From positions 2,375,001 to 2,439,000 of the forward strand of contig NZ_CP044990.1 of NCBI RefSeq assembly GCF_009017495.1: a DNA stretch of 64,000 nucleotides, in the 5' to 3' direction. Below, one piece after another: positions 1-10,742 of this stretch (the first letter of the stretch is position 1; every line of letters starts with the position of its first letter). A model generated the notes under the pieces. That model worked only from the letters and a program-made list of their open reading frames with translations. It made no database searches and was not told where the DNA came from. Made by a program: the position numbers and the translations under genes. The stretch comes from Deinococcus sp. AJ005 (GTDB lineage: Bacteria > Deinococcota > Deinococci > Deinococcales > Deinococcaceae).

Positions 1-1
1 C

Positions 2-223
2 CCACTGCTGCGCGCCGAGGACCCGCTGGGCCGAATCCGCAGCCTGATGGATGAGCGCGAGGGTGTGTACCGCCAGGGGACCATCCACGTCCACAGCGAC
101 GGACGCCCCTCCGAGGAAATCGTGGAGGAAATCATCGAGCGCCTGTGGAACTGGTCCGATGCCGCCCACGCCTGGGCCGAGTCCCCTGAACCCGAAGCCG
201 TGGGAGACCGTGCGACGGATTGA
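2..223 (+). CDS. aroK: Shikimate kinase, C-terminal part (5' end outside window)
   Basis: The reading frame open from base 2 ends at TGA 221-223 and gives about 73 residues. It shows the end of a P-loop kinase: [12 protein letters not shown], followed by a helix with [12 protein letters not shown], which matches the C-terminal region of shikimate kinase (the lid/adenine-binding end and last helix). The enzyme phosphorylates shikimate at O3 in the cytoplasm. The stop codon overlaps the start of aroB in another frame, the usual aroK-aroB arrangement. The Walker A motif lies upstream of the window, so the assignment rests on the C-terminus and the neighbour. Confidence 0.8.
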   Translation, partial: PLLRAEDPLGRIRSLMDEREGVYRQGTIHVHSDGRPSEEIVEEIIERLWNWSDAAHAWAESPEPEAVGDRATD

Positions 224-1265
224 GGTTGGCGGGGCGCAGCCTTATGAGGTGGAGGTGGGTGCAGGACTGCTCTCCAGTCTGAAAGTTCCACAGCGACATA
301 TCGCGCTGATCCATCCGGTAGATCTGCCCGCTCAATTCGTGGCGGCGGTGCAGGCCAGCCTCTCCCCTACGGTGACCATCGAGGTTCCTACCCGCGACGA
401 CTGCAAGACGCTGGAAGTGTTGAGCGGTGTGCTGTCTAAACTGGCCGCTGCCAACATTCCCCGCGACGGCGCGGTGGTGGGCCTGGGCGGCGGCGCGGCC
501 ACCGATCTTGCGGGGTTTGCCGCCGCCAGTTACCTGCGCGGCGTGGCCTTCTACACGCTGCCCACCACGTTATTGGGCATGGTGGACGCGGCGGTGGGCG
601 GCAAGACCGGCGTCAACTTGCCCGAAGGCAAGAATCTGGTGGGTGCGTTCTGGCCCCCAAAGGCCGTGTGGTGCGACACCGACACGCTGGCAACGCTACC
701 GGACGCCATCTTCCGCGAGGGCGCTGCCGAGGCGTACAAGCACGGGCTGATCTCCGATCCCAGTCTGCTGGAGCGGGTGCTTTCGCCCGAGTTCAAACCC
801 GGCAGCGCAAATCTGGAAGACACGCTGGCTGACGCGATTGCCGTCAAAGCTGGTGTCGTGACCCGTGACCTGACCGAGCAGGGCGAGCGGGCCTATCTGA
901 ACTTCGGGCACACGCTGGCGCACGCACTGGAGGCGCTCACGGATCACGCGGTCACGCACGGAGACGCGGTGGGGTACGGGATGCACTATGCCGCGCTGCT
1001 AAGCCGCAGCATGGGCGGCGCGGACCTGACGCCGCACACGCTGGCCTTCCTGGAGTGGCAACGGCCCGCGCCCCTGCCCCCGCTGACCTTTGAAGATGTC
1101 ATGCCCTACATGGCCCGAGACAAGAAGGCCGATGCTCAGGGCGTGCGTTTCGTGCTGCTGTGCGATCTGGCCCAGCCGTACCTGACGCGGGTGCCGGAAA
1201 ACGTTTTGCAGGAAGCGTTTGCGGAATGGCAGGTGCAGATGAGCGGCCTTCCCGCCGCGCACTGA
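210..1265 (+). CDS. aroB: 3-dehydroquinate synthase
   Basis: The 351-residue product converts DAHP to 3-dehydroquinate, step two of the shikimate pathway, using NAD and a divalent metal. Family motifs are clear: the nucleotide-binding [15 protein letters not shown], the [19 protein letters not shown] stretch, [13 protein letters not shown], and the metal ligands in [11 protein letters not shown] and [10 protein letters not shown]. The same frame stays open upstream to an ATG at 51, but that stretch is antisense-like low-complexity sequence lying over aroK. I chose the GTG at 210, which overlaps the aroK stop and has GGAG at 203-206. Length from this start fits the family (about 350 residues). 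Confidence 0.93.
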   Translation: MRRIEVGGAQPYEVEVGAGLLSSLKVPQRHIALIHPVDLPAQFVAAVQASLSPTVTIEVPTRDDCKTLEVLSGVLSKLAAANIPRDGAVVGLGGGAATDLAGFAAASYLRGVAFYTLPTTLLGMVDAAVGGKTGVNLPEGKNLVGAFWPPKAVWCDTDTLATLPDAIFREGAAEAYKHGLISDPSLLERVLSPEFKPGSANLEDTLADAIAVKAGVVTRDLTEQGERAYLNFGHTLAHALEALTDHAVTHGDAVGYGMHYAALLSRSMGGADLTPHTLAFLEWQRPAPLPPLTFEDVMPYMARDKKADAQGVRFVLLCDLAQPYLTRVPENVLQEAFAEWQVQMSGLPAAH

Positions 1266-1297
1266 CCTGTCACACTGAACCCCTTCAGGAGGACCGT

Positions 1298-2085
1298 ATG
1301 TTCAATTGGAAGTCCACAGTTCTAGGTTTGTCCCTCAGCGCCGTGAGCGGAATGGGCGTTGCCTCTGCCGCGCCCATTTCCACACTCCTCACCCCTGGTA
1401 GCCTGACCATCGGCACCGATCCCACGTACCCGCCGTTCATTTTCCTGAAAGGCGAGACCCTGGGCGGCTTTGAGGTGGAGGTCATGAATGAGGTGGCCCG
1501 CCGTCTGGACCTGAAACCCGTCTGGACCTGAAACCCGTCTGGAAATACCAGCCCTTCGACAACCTGTTGATCGGGCTGGGGCAAAAGCGCTTCGATATCG
1601 TGGTGGGATCGCACGGCATCACGCCCGAGCGCCTGAAGGCGGTGGATTTCAGCACGCCCGATTATTGCTCTGGCGGGGTGATCCTCAGCCCTCCCGGTGG
1701 CCCGAAAACGGTGGCGGACCTGAAGGGCAAGACGGTGGTGGTGCAGGTGGGGACCACCTATTTCCAGCGGCTGCGCGAGGTGCCGGGGGTGGGCGAGATC
1801 AAGACGCTGCCTAGCGATCCCGCCGCACTGCAAAACCTGCTGGCCAAACGCTCGGACGCCTTCGTGACGGACCGTTTTGTGGCCCTGACCGCGCAGGAGA
1901 AGAACCCGGCGGCCAAACTCCAGATCGGCTCCATGCTGTTTCAGGAGAAGATCGGCTTTGCCATCGGCAAGGGGAACGCAGCGGTCAAGACGGCGGTGGA
2001 CGCTGCTCTGGCGGCAATGCAGAAGGACGGCACGTACAACAAGATCTCGCAGAAATACTTCAAGACCGATATTCGCTGCAAGTAA
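1298..2085 (+). pseudogene. Amino-acid ABC transporter substrate-binding protein, frameshifted by a 17-bp tandem duplication
   Basis: AGGAGG (1287-1292) precedes ATG 1298. The N-terminal part has a signal peptide (hydrophobic core, cleavage near ASAAP) and the polar amino-acid-binding motif IGTDPTYPPFIF, then GFEVEVMNEVARRL. It stops at TGA 1529-1531. The rest of the family 3 solute-binding protein continues in another frame from about 1545 to TAA 2083-2085 (FDIVVGSHGITPERLKAVDFSTPDY, GTTYFQRL, AFVTDRF). Removing one copy of a 17-bp direct repeat at 1501-1543 restores one continuous frame of about 256 codons through the junction DLKPVWKYQPFDNLLIG. No permease or ATPase genes adjoin. It would bind an amino acid, perhaps arginine-like given the next gene. 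Assembly error is the main alternative. Confidence 0.88.
1501..1543 (+). repeat. 17-bp tandem duplication that breaks the binding-protein gene
   Basis: The unit CCGTCTGGACCTGAAAC occurs at 1501-1517 and 1518-1534, and its first nine bases again at 1535-1543. The ancestral sequence therefore had a 9-bp direct repeat (CCGTCTGGA) separated by 8 bp, a typical substrate for replication slippage. Seventeen is not a multiple of three, so the extra copy shifts the frame and exposes TGA 1529-1531. Confidence 0.95.
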
Positions 2086-2157
2086 AGTCAGCCCTCTGAA
2101 CTCACGCCCCGGAGAGATTTGATTGCCCTCTCCGCCCCACTTCTTGCTGGAGTTCCC

Positions 2158-3045
2158 ATGACCACACCGGAAACGACGCCCGCCCGCACCTTCCACCAGA
2201 GCATGACCGCGCCGCTGCGACGGGTGCTGGTCAAGCGGCCCGATGGCGCATTTGCCGTCGATGATCCGGTGGCCTGGCACTACACCGCCCGCCCCGATCT
2301 GGCCGCCGCGCAGGCCGAACACGACGCCTTCACGGCCATTTTGCGGGAGGCCGGGGCCGAGGTGGTGTACCACGAAGTAGATCAGCCCACGCGGGCCGAT
2401 TCGGTGTTTGTCTACGATCCGGCGCTGATCACCAACGACGGCGCGATTCTGCTGCAACTGGGCAAGGCGCTGCGCGAGGGCGAGGAAGAGGCGCTGGGCC
2501 AGCAGTTTGAAGCGCTGGGCGTCCCCATCATCGGACGGTTGACAGGCGATCAGCGGGCTGAGGGCGGCGACATGTTCTGGCTGGATGACCGCACGCTGGC
2601 GGTGGGCCGGACCTTCCGCACCAACGAGGCGGGGGTGGCCGCCCTGCGCGCCCTGCTGGAGCCGCGCGGCGTGACGGTGATGGCCTACGACATGCCGGTC
2701 TACGACGGGGCCGAAGCGTGCCTGCACCTGATGTCGGTGATCAGCCCGCTGGCCCCCGACGCCGCCGTGGTCTACCCGCGCCTGATGCCCGTGCCGCTGT
2801 GGCAGGAATTGCAGCGCCGCCAGATGCGCCTGATCGAGATTCCCGACGCCGAATTCCCCACCCAGGCGTCCAACGTGCTGGCGCTGTCGCCCAACGCCTG
2901 CCTGATGCTGGCGGGCAATCCGGTCACCCAAAAGCGGCTGGAGGAGGCGGGCTTTACCGTCCACACCTACGTGGGCGAGGAGCTGTCGCTGAAGGCCGAG
3001 GGCGGTCCCACCTGCCTGACCAAACCGTTGCTGCGCCGCGCCTGA
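2158..3045 (+). CDS. DDAH/arginine deiminase-family hydrolase (amidinotransferase fold)
   Basis: The 295-residue protein belongs to the guanidine-modifying superfamily that hydrolyses methylarginines, arginine or related compounds to citrulline-type products. Visible family features are DSVFVYDPALIT near residues 80-90, EGGDMFW near 140, the R-TN-G segment, the histidine in CLHLMSVIS, and the C-terminal nucleophile cysteine in GGPTCLTKPLL. The start is ATG 2158 with GGAG at 2149-2152; the open frame begins earlier but without a ribosome site. It follows the broken binding-protein gene by 72 bp, which suggests an uptake-plus-hydrolysis pair for an arginine derivative. Both genes sit between aroB and aroQ. 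The exact substrate cannot be told from sequence. Confidence 0.82.
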   Translation: MTTPETTPARTFHQSMTAPLRRVLVKRPDGAFAVDDPVAWHYTARPDLAAAQAEHDAFTAILREAGAEVVYHEVDQPTRADSVFVYDPALITNDGAILLQLGKALREGEEEALGQQFEALGVPIIGRLTGDQRAEGGDMFWLDDRTLAVGRTFRTNEAGVAALRALLEPRGVTVMAYDMPVYDGAEACLHLMSVISPLAPDAAVVYPRLMPVPLWQELQRRQMRLIEIPDAEFPTQASNVLALSPNACLMLAGNPVTQKRLEEAGFTVHTYVGEELSLKAEGGPTCLTKPLLRRA

Positions 3046-3055
3046 TCCCCTGCGC

Positions 3056-3061
3056 TAACCT
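3056..3061 (+). promoter_or_regulatory. -10 box for leaderless aroQ
   Basis: TAACCT ends 6 nt before ATG 3068 and no Shine-Dalgarno is present. This TANNNT-6/7-start spacing places transcription start at or next to the start codon. Confidence 0.6.
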
Positions 3062-3067
3062 CATCCC

Positions 3068-3499
3068 ATGCTGCTGATCCTCAACGGCCCCAACCTCAAC
3101 CGCCTGGGCCTGCGTGAACCGGGCGTGTACGGCTCACAGACCCTCGAAGACCTGGAGCGCCAGTGCGAGGCGTGGGGCGCGGAACTGGGCGAGGCCGTCA
3201 CCTGTCGCCAGAGCAACTACGAGGGCCAGCTTCTGGAATGGATTCAGGAGGCGCAGGAGCAGGGTTTTGGCGGCATCGTGATCAACCCCGGCGCGCTGAC
3301 CCATTACAGCTACGCCCTGCGCGACGCTATTTCCGGCCAGCCGTTGCCCGTGGTGGAGGTGCATATCAGCAACGTGGACGCCCGCGAGGAGTTCCGTCAC
3401 AAGTCGGTGACGGCGGCGGTCTGTAAGGGCAAGATCAGTGGTCTGGGGTTTCTGGGGTACCGTCTGGGGATGGAATACCTGATCGAGGCGGAAGCGTGA
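3068..3499 (+). CDS. aroQ: 3-dehydroquinate dehydratase, type II
   Basis: The 143-residue protein dehydrates 3-dehydroquinate to 3-dehydroshikimate. It starts with the family signature LILNGPNLNRLGLREP-YG, whose tyrosine and arginine are catalytic, and carries QSNYEGQLLEWI, INPGALTHYSYALRDA, and the histidine-containing VEVHISNVDAREEFRHKS. Length is normal for the dodecameric type II enzyme. The gene completes the aroK-aroB-aroQ set but is separated from aroB by two genes unrelated to the pathway. It has its own TAACCT box six bases before the ATG and no ribosome site, so it is probably transcribed as a leaderless mRNA. Confidence 0.95.
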   Translation: MLLILNGPNLNRLGLREPGVYGSQTLEDLERQCEAWGAELGEAVTCRQSNYEGQLLEWIQEAQEQGFGGIVINPGALTHYSYALRDAISGQPLPVVEVHISNVDAREEFRHKSVTAAVCKGKISGLGFLGYRLGMEYLIEAEA

Positions 3500-4320
3500 G
3501 CTGGCAACCTTACGCGGCGAAGCCGAACAGCACCGTGACCGGAACATTGCTTCAGTGGGAAGGGGTGGGCGACGACAAACACGCGGCGCGCACCGTGCTG
3601 GCGTGGCTGCCACCCTCCTACGACTCTCAGCGCGATAAACGCTACCCGGTGGTCTACCTCCACGACGGGCAGAACGTCTTTGACACGGCCACCAGTTACA
3701 ACCTCAGCGAATGGGGCGCAGACGAGGCGCTGACCACGCTGGCGGCGGAGGGGCTGGAGGCCATCGCCATCGCCATTCCCAACGCCAATGAGCGGCGGTA
3801 TCACGAGTACAGCCCGGTGCGCCACCCTGGATTTCCGCCGGAAGTGGAAGGCGGCGGGGGCGGCGACGATTACCTCAGCTTTCTGATCGATACGGTCAAG
3901 CCACTCGCCGACGACAACCTGCGAACGCTGCCCGACGCCGCTCACACCTCTCTCCTCGGCTCCAGCATGGGAGGATTGATCAGCCTGCACGCCCTGCTGA
4001 CGCGCCCGGAGGTCTTCAGCGGCGCGGGCGTGATGAGTCCGGCTTTCTGGGCCTGTGCGGGCGAGGCATTCGAGCGGGTGCGGAACAGTCCGCCCATTGC
4101 GGGCAGGGTCTGGATGGACATCGGCGGTAAGGAAGGCACCGATCACCCGGAGCAGCAGCAGGCGTACTGGGACGACGCCCACGCCATGCGCGATCTGCTG
4201 CTGGAAAAGGGCCTGGGCGAACGCCTGCGCTTCCAGGCAGACCCGGAAGGAATCCACAGAGAGACCGCGTGGAAGGTGCGGCTGCCGGATGCTCTACGGT
4301 TCTTGCTGGGCAAAAGCTAG
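3496..4320 (+). CDS. Alpha/beta-hydrolase, putative esterase (esterase D/enterochelin-esterase-like)
   Basis: The 274-residue product begins at GTG 3496, overlapping the aroQ stop by four bases (GTGA), so translation is probably coupled. The fold is indicated by RTVLAWLPPSY, YPVVYLHDGQNVFD (oxyanion region), the nucleophile elbow LLGSSMGGLISLHAL with serine near residue 155, and the late histidine in EGIHRETAWKVRLPDAL. It lacks a signal peptide and should be cytoplasmic. This is the COG2819-type esterase group. The natural ester substrate is unknown, and being next to aroQ does not imply a role in aromatic biosynthesis. Confidence 0.82.
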   Translation: MSWQPYAAKPNSTVTGTLLQWEGVGDDKHAARTVLAWLPPSYDSQRDKRYPVVYLHDGQNVFDTATSYNLSEWGADEALTTLAAEGLEAIAIAIPNANERRYHEYSPVRHPGFPPEVEGGGGGDDYLSFLIDTVKPLADDNLRTLPDAAHTSLLGSSMGGLISLHALLTRPEVFSGAGVMSPAFWACAGEAFERVRNSPPIAGRVWMDIGGKEGTDHPEQQQAYWDDAHAMRDLLLEKGLGERLRFQADPEGIHRETAWKVRLPDALRFLLGKS

Positions 4321-4600
4321 AGAAAATGACCCCAGAACGGAGGCGTGGCTCCTACTTCCTGTCTCCATCAAAGCTGACTGTCACCGCATGAACACCTTCA
4401 TTGCATGAAAACCCTGTTCAGGCGTGAGCTTGCACTTCTCAATGAGAATCCAGAACAGCAAGTGGAGTCCAGAGCAGTCTGTATGAACCAAAGGTCAGCC
4501 ATCAGGCCGATTGCGCCCGCCCCGAAAAACAGCGATGCTGGGGTGTGAAATCAGGAACCGCCCAGCATGATGCGGCATCTACAGCACAGGGAGGCGAGCC
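4321..4600. other. Intergenic stretch without recognised features
   Basis: This 280-bp gap between the esterase and the RNase H-like gene has no convincing open frame, terminator or repeat. AGGGAGG at 4588-4594 is the ribosome site of the next gene. Confidence 0.5.
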
Positions 4601-5341
4601 GTGAATCACGCTTACGTGGATGCCAGTTGGCACGAACTCCCGGACGGCTCCGGCGTGGGCGGCTGGGGACTGGTGCTGCGAACGCCCGGCAGCCTGCCGC
4701 AGCGGTTTCAGGGCCAGCTAGAGGCCCCCGACAACAACGCGGCGGAGTTACGCGCCGTGCTGGCAGCGGTGCGGCTGGCCCCAGCAGGCGAAGCCCTGAG
4801 CGTGTTTACCGATAATCAGGCCGTGATCGCCGCCGTCTCACGCGGGCGCGGCGGCCAGCATCTGGGCGAACTGGCGCGCGAAGTGATGAACGAGGCCGAG
4901 GCTCGCGGCGTGACCTTGCGGGTGGGCTATCTGCCGCGCACGCGGCGGCACATGCTCTCGGCGCACAATCTGGCGAACGATGCGCGGCGCGGGAACGGCA
5001 CGCCGGGTCTGAACGCGGCCCAGGCCGACGTGCTGATCGAGCAGCGCCCGGCATTGACCGAAGCTCGCGTCAGCCTGCGCCGCAGCGGCGAGCGGGTCAC
5101 GGCACATGTCACCCTTGATCCCATGTCCGAGGTGCCGCCCAGCGCCCAGGCCCTGCTGGCAGCGGTGGAACTGGCCCAGCCCGGTGAATCGCTGCTGGTG
5201 CGCCGCGCCAGCAAGGTAGCCCAGGCGTTGTGGCAGCGTCCAGAACGCGCATTGCGCCCGGCAGCTCAGGCCGCGCTCCTCAGCGCCCGGCAGGCAGCGG
5301 AGGCTTCGGGCGTGCAGGTGGAATTCCTCGGGGTGGGGTGA
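4601..5341 (+). CDS. RNase HI-like protein with a second, degenerate RNase H-like half
   Basis: The start is GTG 4601 with AGGGAGG six bases upstream. Residues 1-140 resemble ribonuclease HI, which cuts the RNA strand of RNA-DNA hybrids: YVDAS (D7), NNAAELRAVLAAV (E49), FTDNQAV (D71), and HNLANDARR (H122, D127) supply the DEDD-type acidic residues. Residues 151-246 repeat the pattern: AQALLAAVELAQPGESLLV (183-200) aligns with AELRAVLAAVRLAPAGEALSV of the first half, but the acidic residues are replaced. This suggests an internal duplication with one catalytic and one structural half. Activity is inferred, not shown. A separate rnhB lies at 39.6 kb. Confidence 0.75.
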   Translation: MNHAYVDASWHELPDGSGVGGWGLVLRTPGSLPQRFQGQLEAPDNNAAELRAVLAAVRLAPAGEALSVFTDNQAVIAAVSRGRGGQHLGELAREVMNEAEARGVTLRVGYLPRTRRHMLSAHNLANDARRGNGTPGLNAAQADVLIEQRPALTEARVSLRRSGERVTAHVTLDPMSEVPPSAQALLAAVELAQPGESLLVRRASKVAQALWQRPERALRPAAQAALLSARQAAEASGVQVEFLGVG

Positions 5342-5423
5342 GACGGGCATGGGCGGCGATAAAAAGTCAGGGCGAGCATGCCCGCCGGTCCACCGTCTTC
5401 CATTGGCCTCTTCCTTCAGCCGT

Positions 5424-5429
5424 TAGACT
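5424..5429 (+). promoter_or_regulatory. -10 box for the leaderless gene at 5436
   Basis: TAGACT lies six bases before ATG 5436, with no Shine-Dalgarno between. Confidence 0.6.
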
Positions 5430-5435
5430 GACCAC

Positions 5436-6233
5436 ATGACGGGGCCAAAGAAAGGATCACGGGGACGCGCCCCAAAGCGCAACACGGCGCAGGGACGCGG
5501 CGGAGCGACGCGCGACACGGTTAAGCCTGCGCCACGCGAACGCACCACCTCACGCGGCAGTGAGGTAGAGACCGCAGGAAGCGGCAGGACAGGAACCAGG
5601 ACAGGAGCCAGAACGGGACCCGCAAAACCTTCGGGAAGCCGGGCAACACAGACGGAGCGGCGGTCCAGCGGGGCAAGCGGGGCCAAAAGTGCCACCAATC
5701 CAGCGCGGCGTGGGCCGGGGGAACGGACAGCGGGCGAGCGCAGTGCGGACAGCAGAGGCGAGCGCAAGGAGGGCACGGCGGGACGGACCTTCAAGCCCGC
5801 CCCCGGACGCAAGCCGCCGCCCAAGCTGGGCCGCAAGCCCATGCCGGAGCTGAAGCGGGTGCAACTGGACGCACCGCCATCCGACACGGTCTTCAAGGAC
5901 CGCGACGGCGAGAAGCTGACCTTTCCCGAGAGCAACCTCAAACGGGTGGCCGCTGCCGTGCTGACCGAGAAGAAAAAGGCGTGGCGCTACCGCCCCTTCC
6001 CCTTCCCGCTGTTCAGCGACAGTGGCAACGAGTCGGCCTTTCACTTCGATTTCTATGTCTACGACTACGAGGACAGCGTGATCCGCCTGATCATGGTGAT
6101 CCCCTTCGAGTCCCGTGAGGTCTGGGATAAGGTGGGCCGGTTCAAGCGGCAGTACCCGATGTACGACTACGAACTGTGGACCCCCGAAAAGCTGGCCCGG
6201 CTAAGCGGCCCGCGCGGACGGCTGGAGTTCTAG
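5436..6233 (+). CDS. Unknown protein: long basic disordered N-terminus plus a compact aromatic-rich C-terminal domain
   Basis: The 265-residue protein is not a family I recognise. Residues 1 to about 140 are rich in R, K, G, S, T and P and probably disordered, with nucleic-acid-binding character. Residues 145-262 look folded: a helix around [17 protein letters not shown], then strands [23 protein letters not shown] and a helix [24 protein letters not shown]. That strand-strand-helix order recalls PD-(D/E)XK nuclease-like folds, but the E-x-K motif is not visible, so catalysis is doubtful. Initiation appears leaderless. The stop codon is immediately followed by a sequence resembling an insertion-element end. 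Confidence 0.7.
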   Translation: MTGPKKGSRGRAPKRNTAQGRGGATRDTVKPAPRERTTSRGSEVETAGSGRTGTRTGARTGPAKPSGSRATQTERRSSGASGAKSATNPARRGPGERTAGERSADSRGERKEGTAGRTFKPAPGRKPPPKLGRKPMPELKRVQLDAPPSDTVFKDRDGEKLTFPESNLKRVAAAVLTEKKKAWRYRPFPFPLFSDSGNESAFHFDFYVYDYEDSVIRLIMVIPFESREVWDKVGRFKRQYPMYDYELWTPEKLARLSGPRGRLEF

Positions 6234-6249
6234 AGCGTTTATCAAAAGA
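6232..6249 (+). repeat. Possible solitary insertion-element end
   Basis: AGAGCGTTTATCAAAAG directly after the stop codon resembles the right end of the MITE-like element at 37.9-38.0 kb (AGAGCGTATTTCAAAAG read inward). No matching inverted partner was found before glgX, so this could be a remnant or chance. Confidence 0.35.
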
Positions 6250-6550
6250 GTCACTGGCTTCTGACCGAACGGGCGCGCAAGTGCCCTCATGGGCGTCTGT
6301 TCTGCCCAAGACAGTGAGCGAATTTAACCGAGTATTTTGAAGAATGGAGGCACCGGAAGTCCCTTTTTCTGATGCAGTCATTCGGACAGATGCTCCAGAC
6401 CGGCCCGTCTCTCTCAAGAATAGTTAAGGCGACCTGCAAATCGTCCTACAGATATAGGGCCTCAGTTCTGGTAGCGTTTCCAGTGAGGGGGTAGAGGGCA
6501 GATGCAACACACTGTCCTCTCCCCTATTCTTCTGCTATCTGCGGGCCTGA

Positions 6551-6587
6551 CCCTGTGACCACTGGACAGCCAGTGACGTTCACAGGG
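6551..6587. promoter_or_regulatory. Imperfect dyad in the glgX leader
   Basis: CCCTGTGACCACTGG (6551-6565) is mirrored by CCAGTG (6570-6575) and TCACAGGG (6580-6587). The arms can form a two-segment hairpin with a small internal bulge, ending 13 bases before the AAGGAG of glgX. The rest of 6234-6550 shows nothing recognisable. Confidence 0.5.
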
Positions 6588-6617
6588 TTCAGACCTTTTC
6601 AAGGAGTTTCACGCGAT

Positions 6618-8753
<2,136 letters not shown>

Positions 8754-8779
8754 ATTCGGGCTTCGATCAGAGCTTCAGG

Positions 8780-8824
8780 GGGACGCCAGACGCGGCAGTT
8801 GCGTGGGCGTCCCTTCGCGTTTTT
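8780..8824 (+). terminator. Rho-independent terminator after glgX
   Basis: GGGACGCC (8780-8787) pairs with GGCGTCCC (8806-8813), with an inner ACGC/GCGT pairing, followed by TTCGCGTTTTT. It separates glgX from treZY, which therefore probably have their own promoter in 8825-8890. Confidence 0.75.
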
Positions 8825-8903
8825 CTCATGGCCGGAGCCGCCTCAGCCTCTAGGCTGAAATGTTAATTGTCTGAAATTCAGGGCAATTTGGAAGGAGCAA
8901 GTC

Positions 8904-10742
8904 ATGATCCACCCCTCACGAGAACAGACCGAGAATCTCAAGGCCCCCATCACTTCACTGCCCCAGGACGCCCCCGAAACCCGGCTGGGCGCGCATCTGC
9001 TGCCCGGCGGAGAACAGACGCGTTTCCGGGTCTGGAGTACCACTGCCGAGCAGGTAGAAGTCAAGGTGAACGGCACGCTGCACCCCATGACCGCTCTGGG
9101 CGACTGCTTTTTCGAGGCAGTCCTCCCCGTCGGGGCGGGCGCACGTTACCTGTTCGTGCTGGACGGTCAGGAAGTGCCCGATCCCTACGCCCGCTTTCTG
9201 CCGGACGGCGTACACGGCGAGGCGGAGGTGGACCATCCTGATACCTATACCTGGAAGAACATTGGTTGGAACGGCATCGCGCTGGACAAATGCGTGTTCT
9301 ACGAACTGCATGTCGGCACCTTCACCCCTGAGGGCACGTATCAGGCCGCGCAGGCAAAGCTGCCGTACCTGAAAGAGCTGGGAATCACGGCCATTCAGAT
9401 GATGCCGCTGGCCGCCTACGACGGCGAGCGCGGCTGGGGCTACGACGGCGTGGCAATGTACGCGCCGCACGCACCCTACGGACGGCCCGAGGACCTGATG
9501 GCCTTCATCGACGCCGCGCACGGGCTGGGTCTGGGCGTGTTTCTGGACGTTGTTTACAACCACTTTGGCCCGGCAGGCAATTATCTGCCCAGCTACAGCC
9601 CCAGCTACTTTACCGAGCGCTTTTCCAGCGCCTGGGGCATGGGCCTGGATTACGCAGAAGTTCATATGCGCCGCTATGTGACTGGCAACGCGCTGATGTG
9701 GCTCGACGAGTACCACTTTGACGGCCTGCGCCTGGACGCCACCGCCGCCATGCAGGACGATAGCCCGCTGCACATTCTGCAAGAGCTGGCGCAGGAGGTT
9801 CATGCACTGGGCGGCACCCACCTGCTACTGGCCGAGGACCACCGGAACATCCCAGAAGTGGTCACCGAACATGGTCTGGACGGCATCTGGGTGGACGATT
9901 TCCACCACGAAGTGCGCGTGACCCTGACTGGCGAGCAGGAGGGCTATTACGGCGGCTTTCAGGGCAGCGCCGCCGAACTGGCGCAGGTGGTCAACCGGGG
10001 CTGGAAATACGAGGGCCAGTTCTGGTCCGTGACCGGCGAGGAACACGCACGCGGCAGACCCGCCGACGCCCTGGAAGCGCCCAGCTTCGTGTACTGCATC
10101 CAGAACCATGACCAGATCGGCAACCGCGCCCTGGGAGACCGCCTGCAACAGCACGCGCAGGTCAGTCTCCAGCAGTTCCGGGGGGCGTCCACGCTGCTGC
10201 TGACGCTGCCCATGACGCCGCTGCTGTTCCAGGGGCAGGAGTGGGCCGCCGCGACGCCGTTTCCCTTTTTCAGCGATCATGCTGGGGAACTGGGCCATCT
10301 GGTCACGGAGGGGCGCAAGAAGGAATTCGCGTATTTCAGCGACTTCGCTCATCTGGAAGTGCCGGACCCGCAGGCCCGCAGCACCTTCGAGAGCGCCAAA
10401 CTGGACTGGCGAGCGAAAGACGGCGGCGAACACGCCCGGACGCTGGGCCTCTACAAGTCGCTTCTCAAACTGCGGAACGAGGACTCGGTCCTGCAAGACC
10501 ACTCGCGCCAATACCTGAGTGCCGGAAACGACGGTGAAGTGCTATGGGTGCGCCAGTGCAACCCGGCAGGTGAACGCCTGCTGCTGTGGAACGTGGGCAA
10601 GACAGAGGTAAAGGTGGGCAGCCTGAGATTGCCCCACCCGCTGCCCACCCGCGTCATCCTCCACTCTGAGCAGACGGACGGGCCGCCCGCCACCCTGACC
10701 TCACTGCCCGTGGGCGAGGCTGTTCTGCTGGGGAACGTATGA
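8904..10742 (+). CDS. treZ: Malto-oligosyltrehalose trehalohydrolase
   Basis: The 612-residue GH13 enzyme cleaves maltooligosyl-trehalose to release free trehalose. An N-terminal beta domain ([17 protein letters not shown]) precedes the barrel with [47 protein letters not shown], the nucleophile aspartate in DGLRLDAT, the glutamate in LLLAEDHRN, and [19 protein letters not shown] (8892-8897) lies six bases before ATG 8904. Its stop overlaps the treY start (ATGA 10739-10742), so the two enzymes are translationally coupled. TreY-TreZ make trehalose from glycogen without phosphorylated intermediates. Confidence 0.95.
   Translation: MIHPSREQTENLKAPITSLPQDAPETRLGAHLLPGGEQTRFRVWSTTAEQVEVKVNGTLHPMTALGDCFFEAVLPVGAGARYLFVLDGQEVPDPYARFLPDGVHGEAEVDHPDTYTWKNIGWNGIALDKCVFYELHVGTFTPEGTYQAAQAKLPYLKELGITAIQMMPLAAYDGERGWGYDGVAMYAPHAPYGRPEDLMAFIDAAHGLGLGVFLDVVYNHFGPAGNYLPSYSPSYFTERFSSAWGMGLDYAEVHMRRYVTGNALMWLDEYHFDGLRLDATAAMQDDSPLHILQELAQEVHALGGTHLLLAEDHRNIPEVVTEHGLDGIWVDDFHHEVRVTLTGEQEGYYGGFQGSAAELAQVVNRGWKYEGQFWSVTGEEHARGRPADALEAPSFVYCIQNHDQIGNRALGDRLQQHAQVSLQQFRGASTLLLTLPMTPLLFQGQEWAAATPFPFFSDHAGELGHLVTEGRKKEFAYFSDFAHLEVPDPQARSTFESAKLDWRAKDGGEHARTLGLYKSLLKLRNEDSVLQDHSRQYLSAGNDGEVLWVRQCNPAGERLLLWNVGKTEVKVGSLRLPHPLPTRVILHSEQTDGPPATLTSLPVGEAVLLGNV

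Noticed and set aside
51..209. N-terminal extension of AroB from an ATG at 51
   Set aside because: It lies over the aroK reading frame, is unconserved-looking low-complexity sequence, and the GTG at 210 gives the normal family length with a ribosome site.
1567..2085. Separate short gene starting at TTG 1567
   Set aside because: It is the continuation of the binding-protein gene; removal of the 17-bp duplication joins both parts exactly.
1285..2964. Long open frame on the minus strand opposite the binding-protein and DDAH genes
   Set aside because: Its composition (many H, R, Q, G) is that of an antisense shadow of high-G+C genes, and it has no recognisable domain.
6555..6584. CRP-type operator TGTGA...TCACA before glgX
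   Set aside because: The half-sites are separated by far more than the 6-bp spacing of a CRP site.
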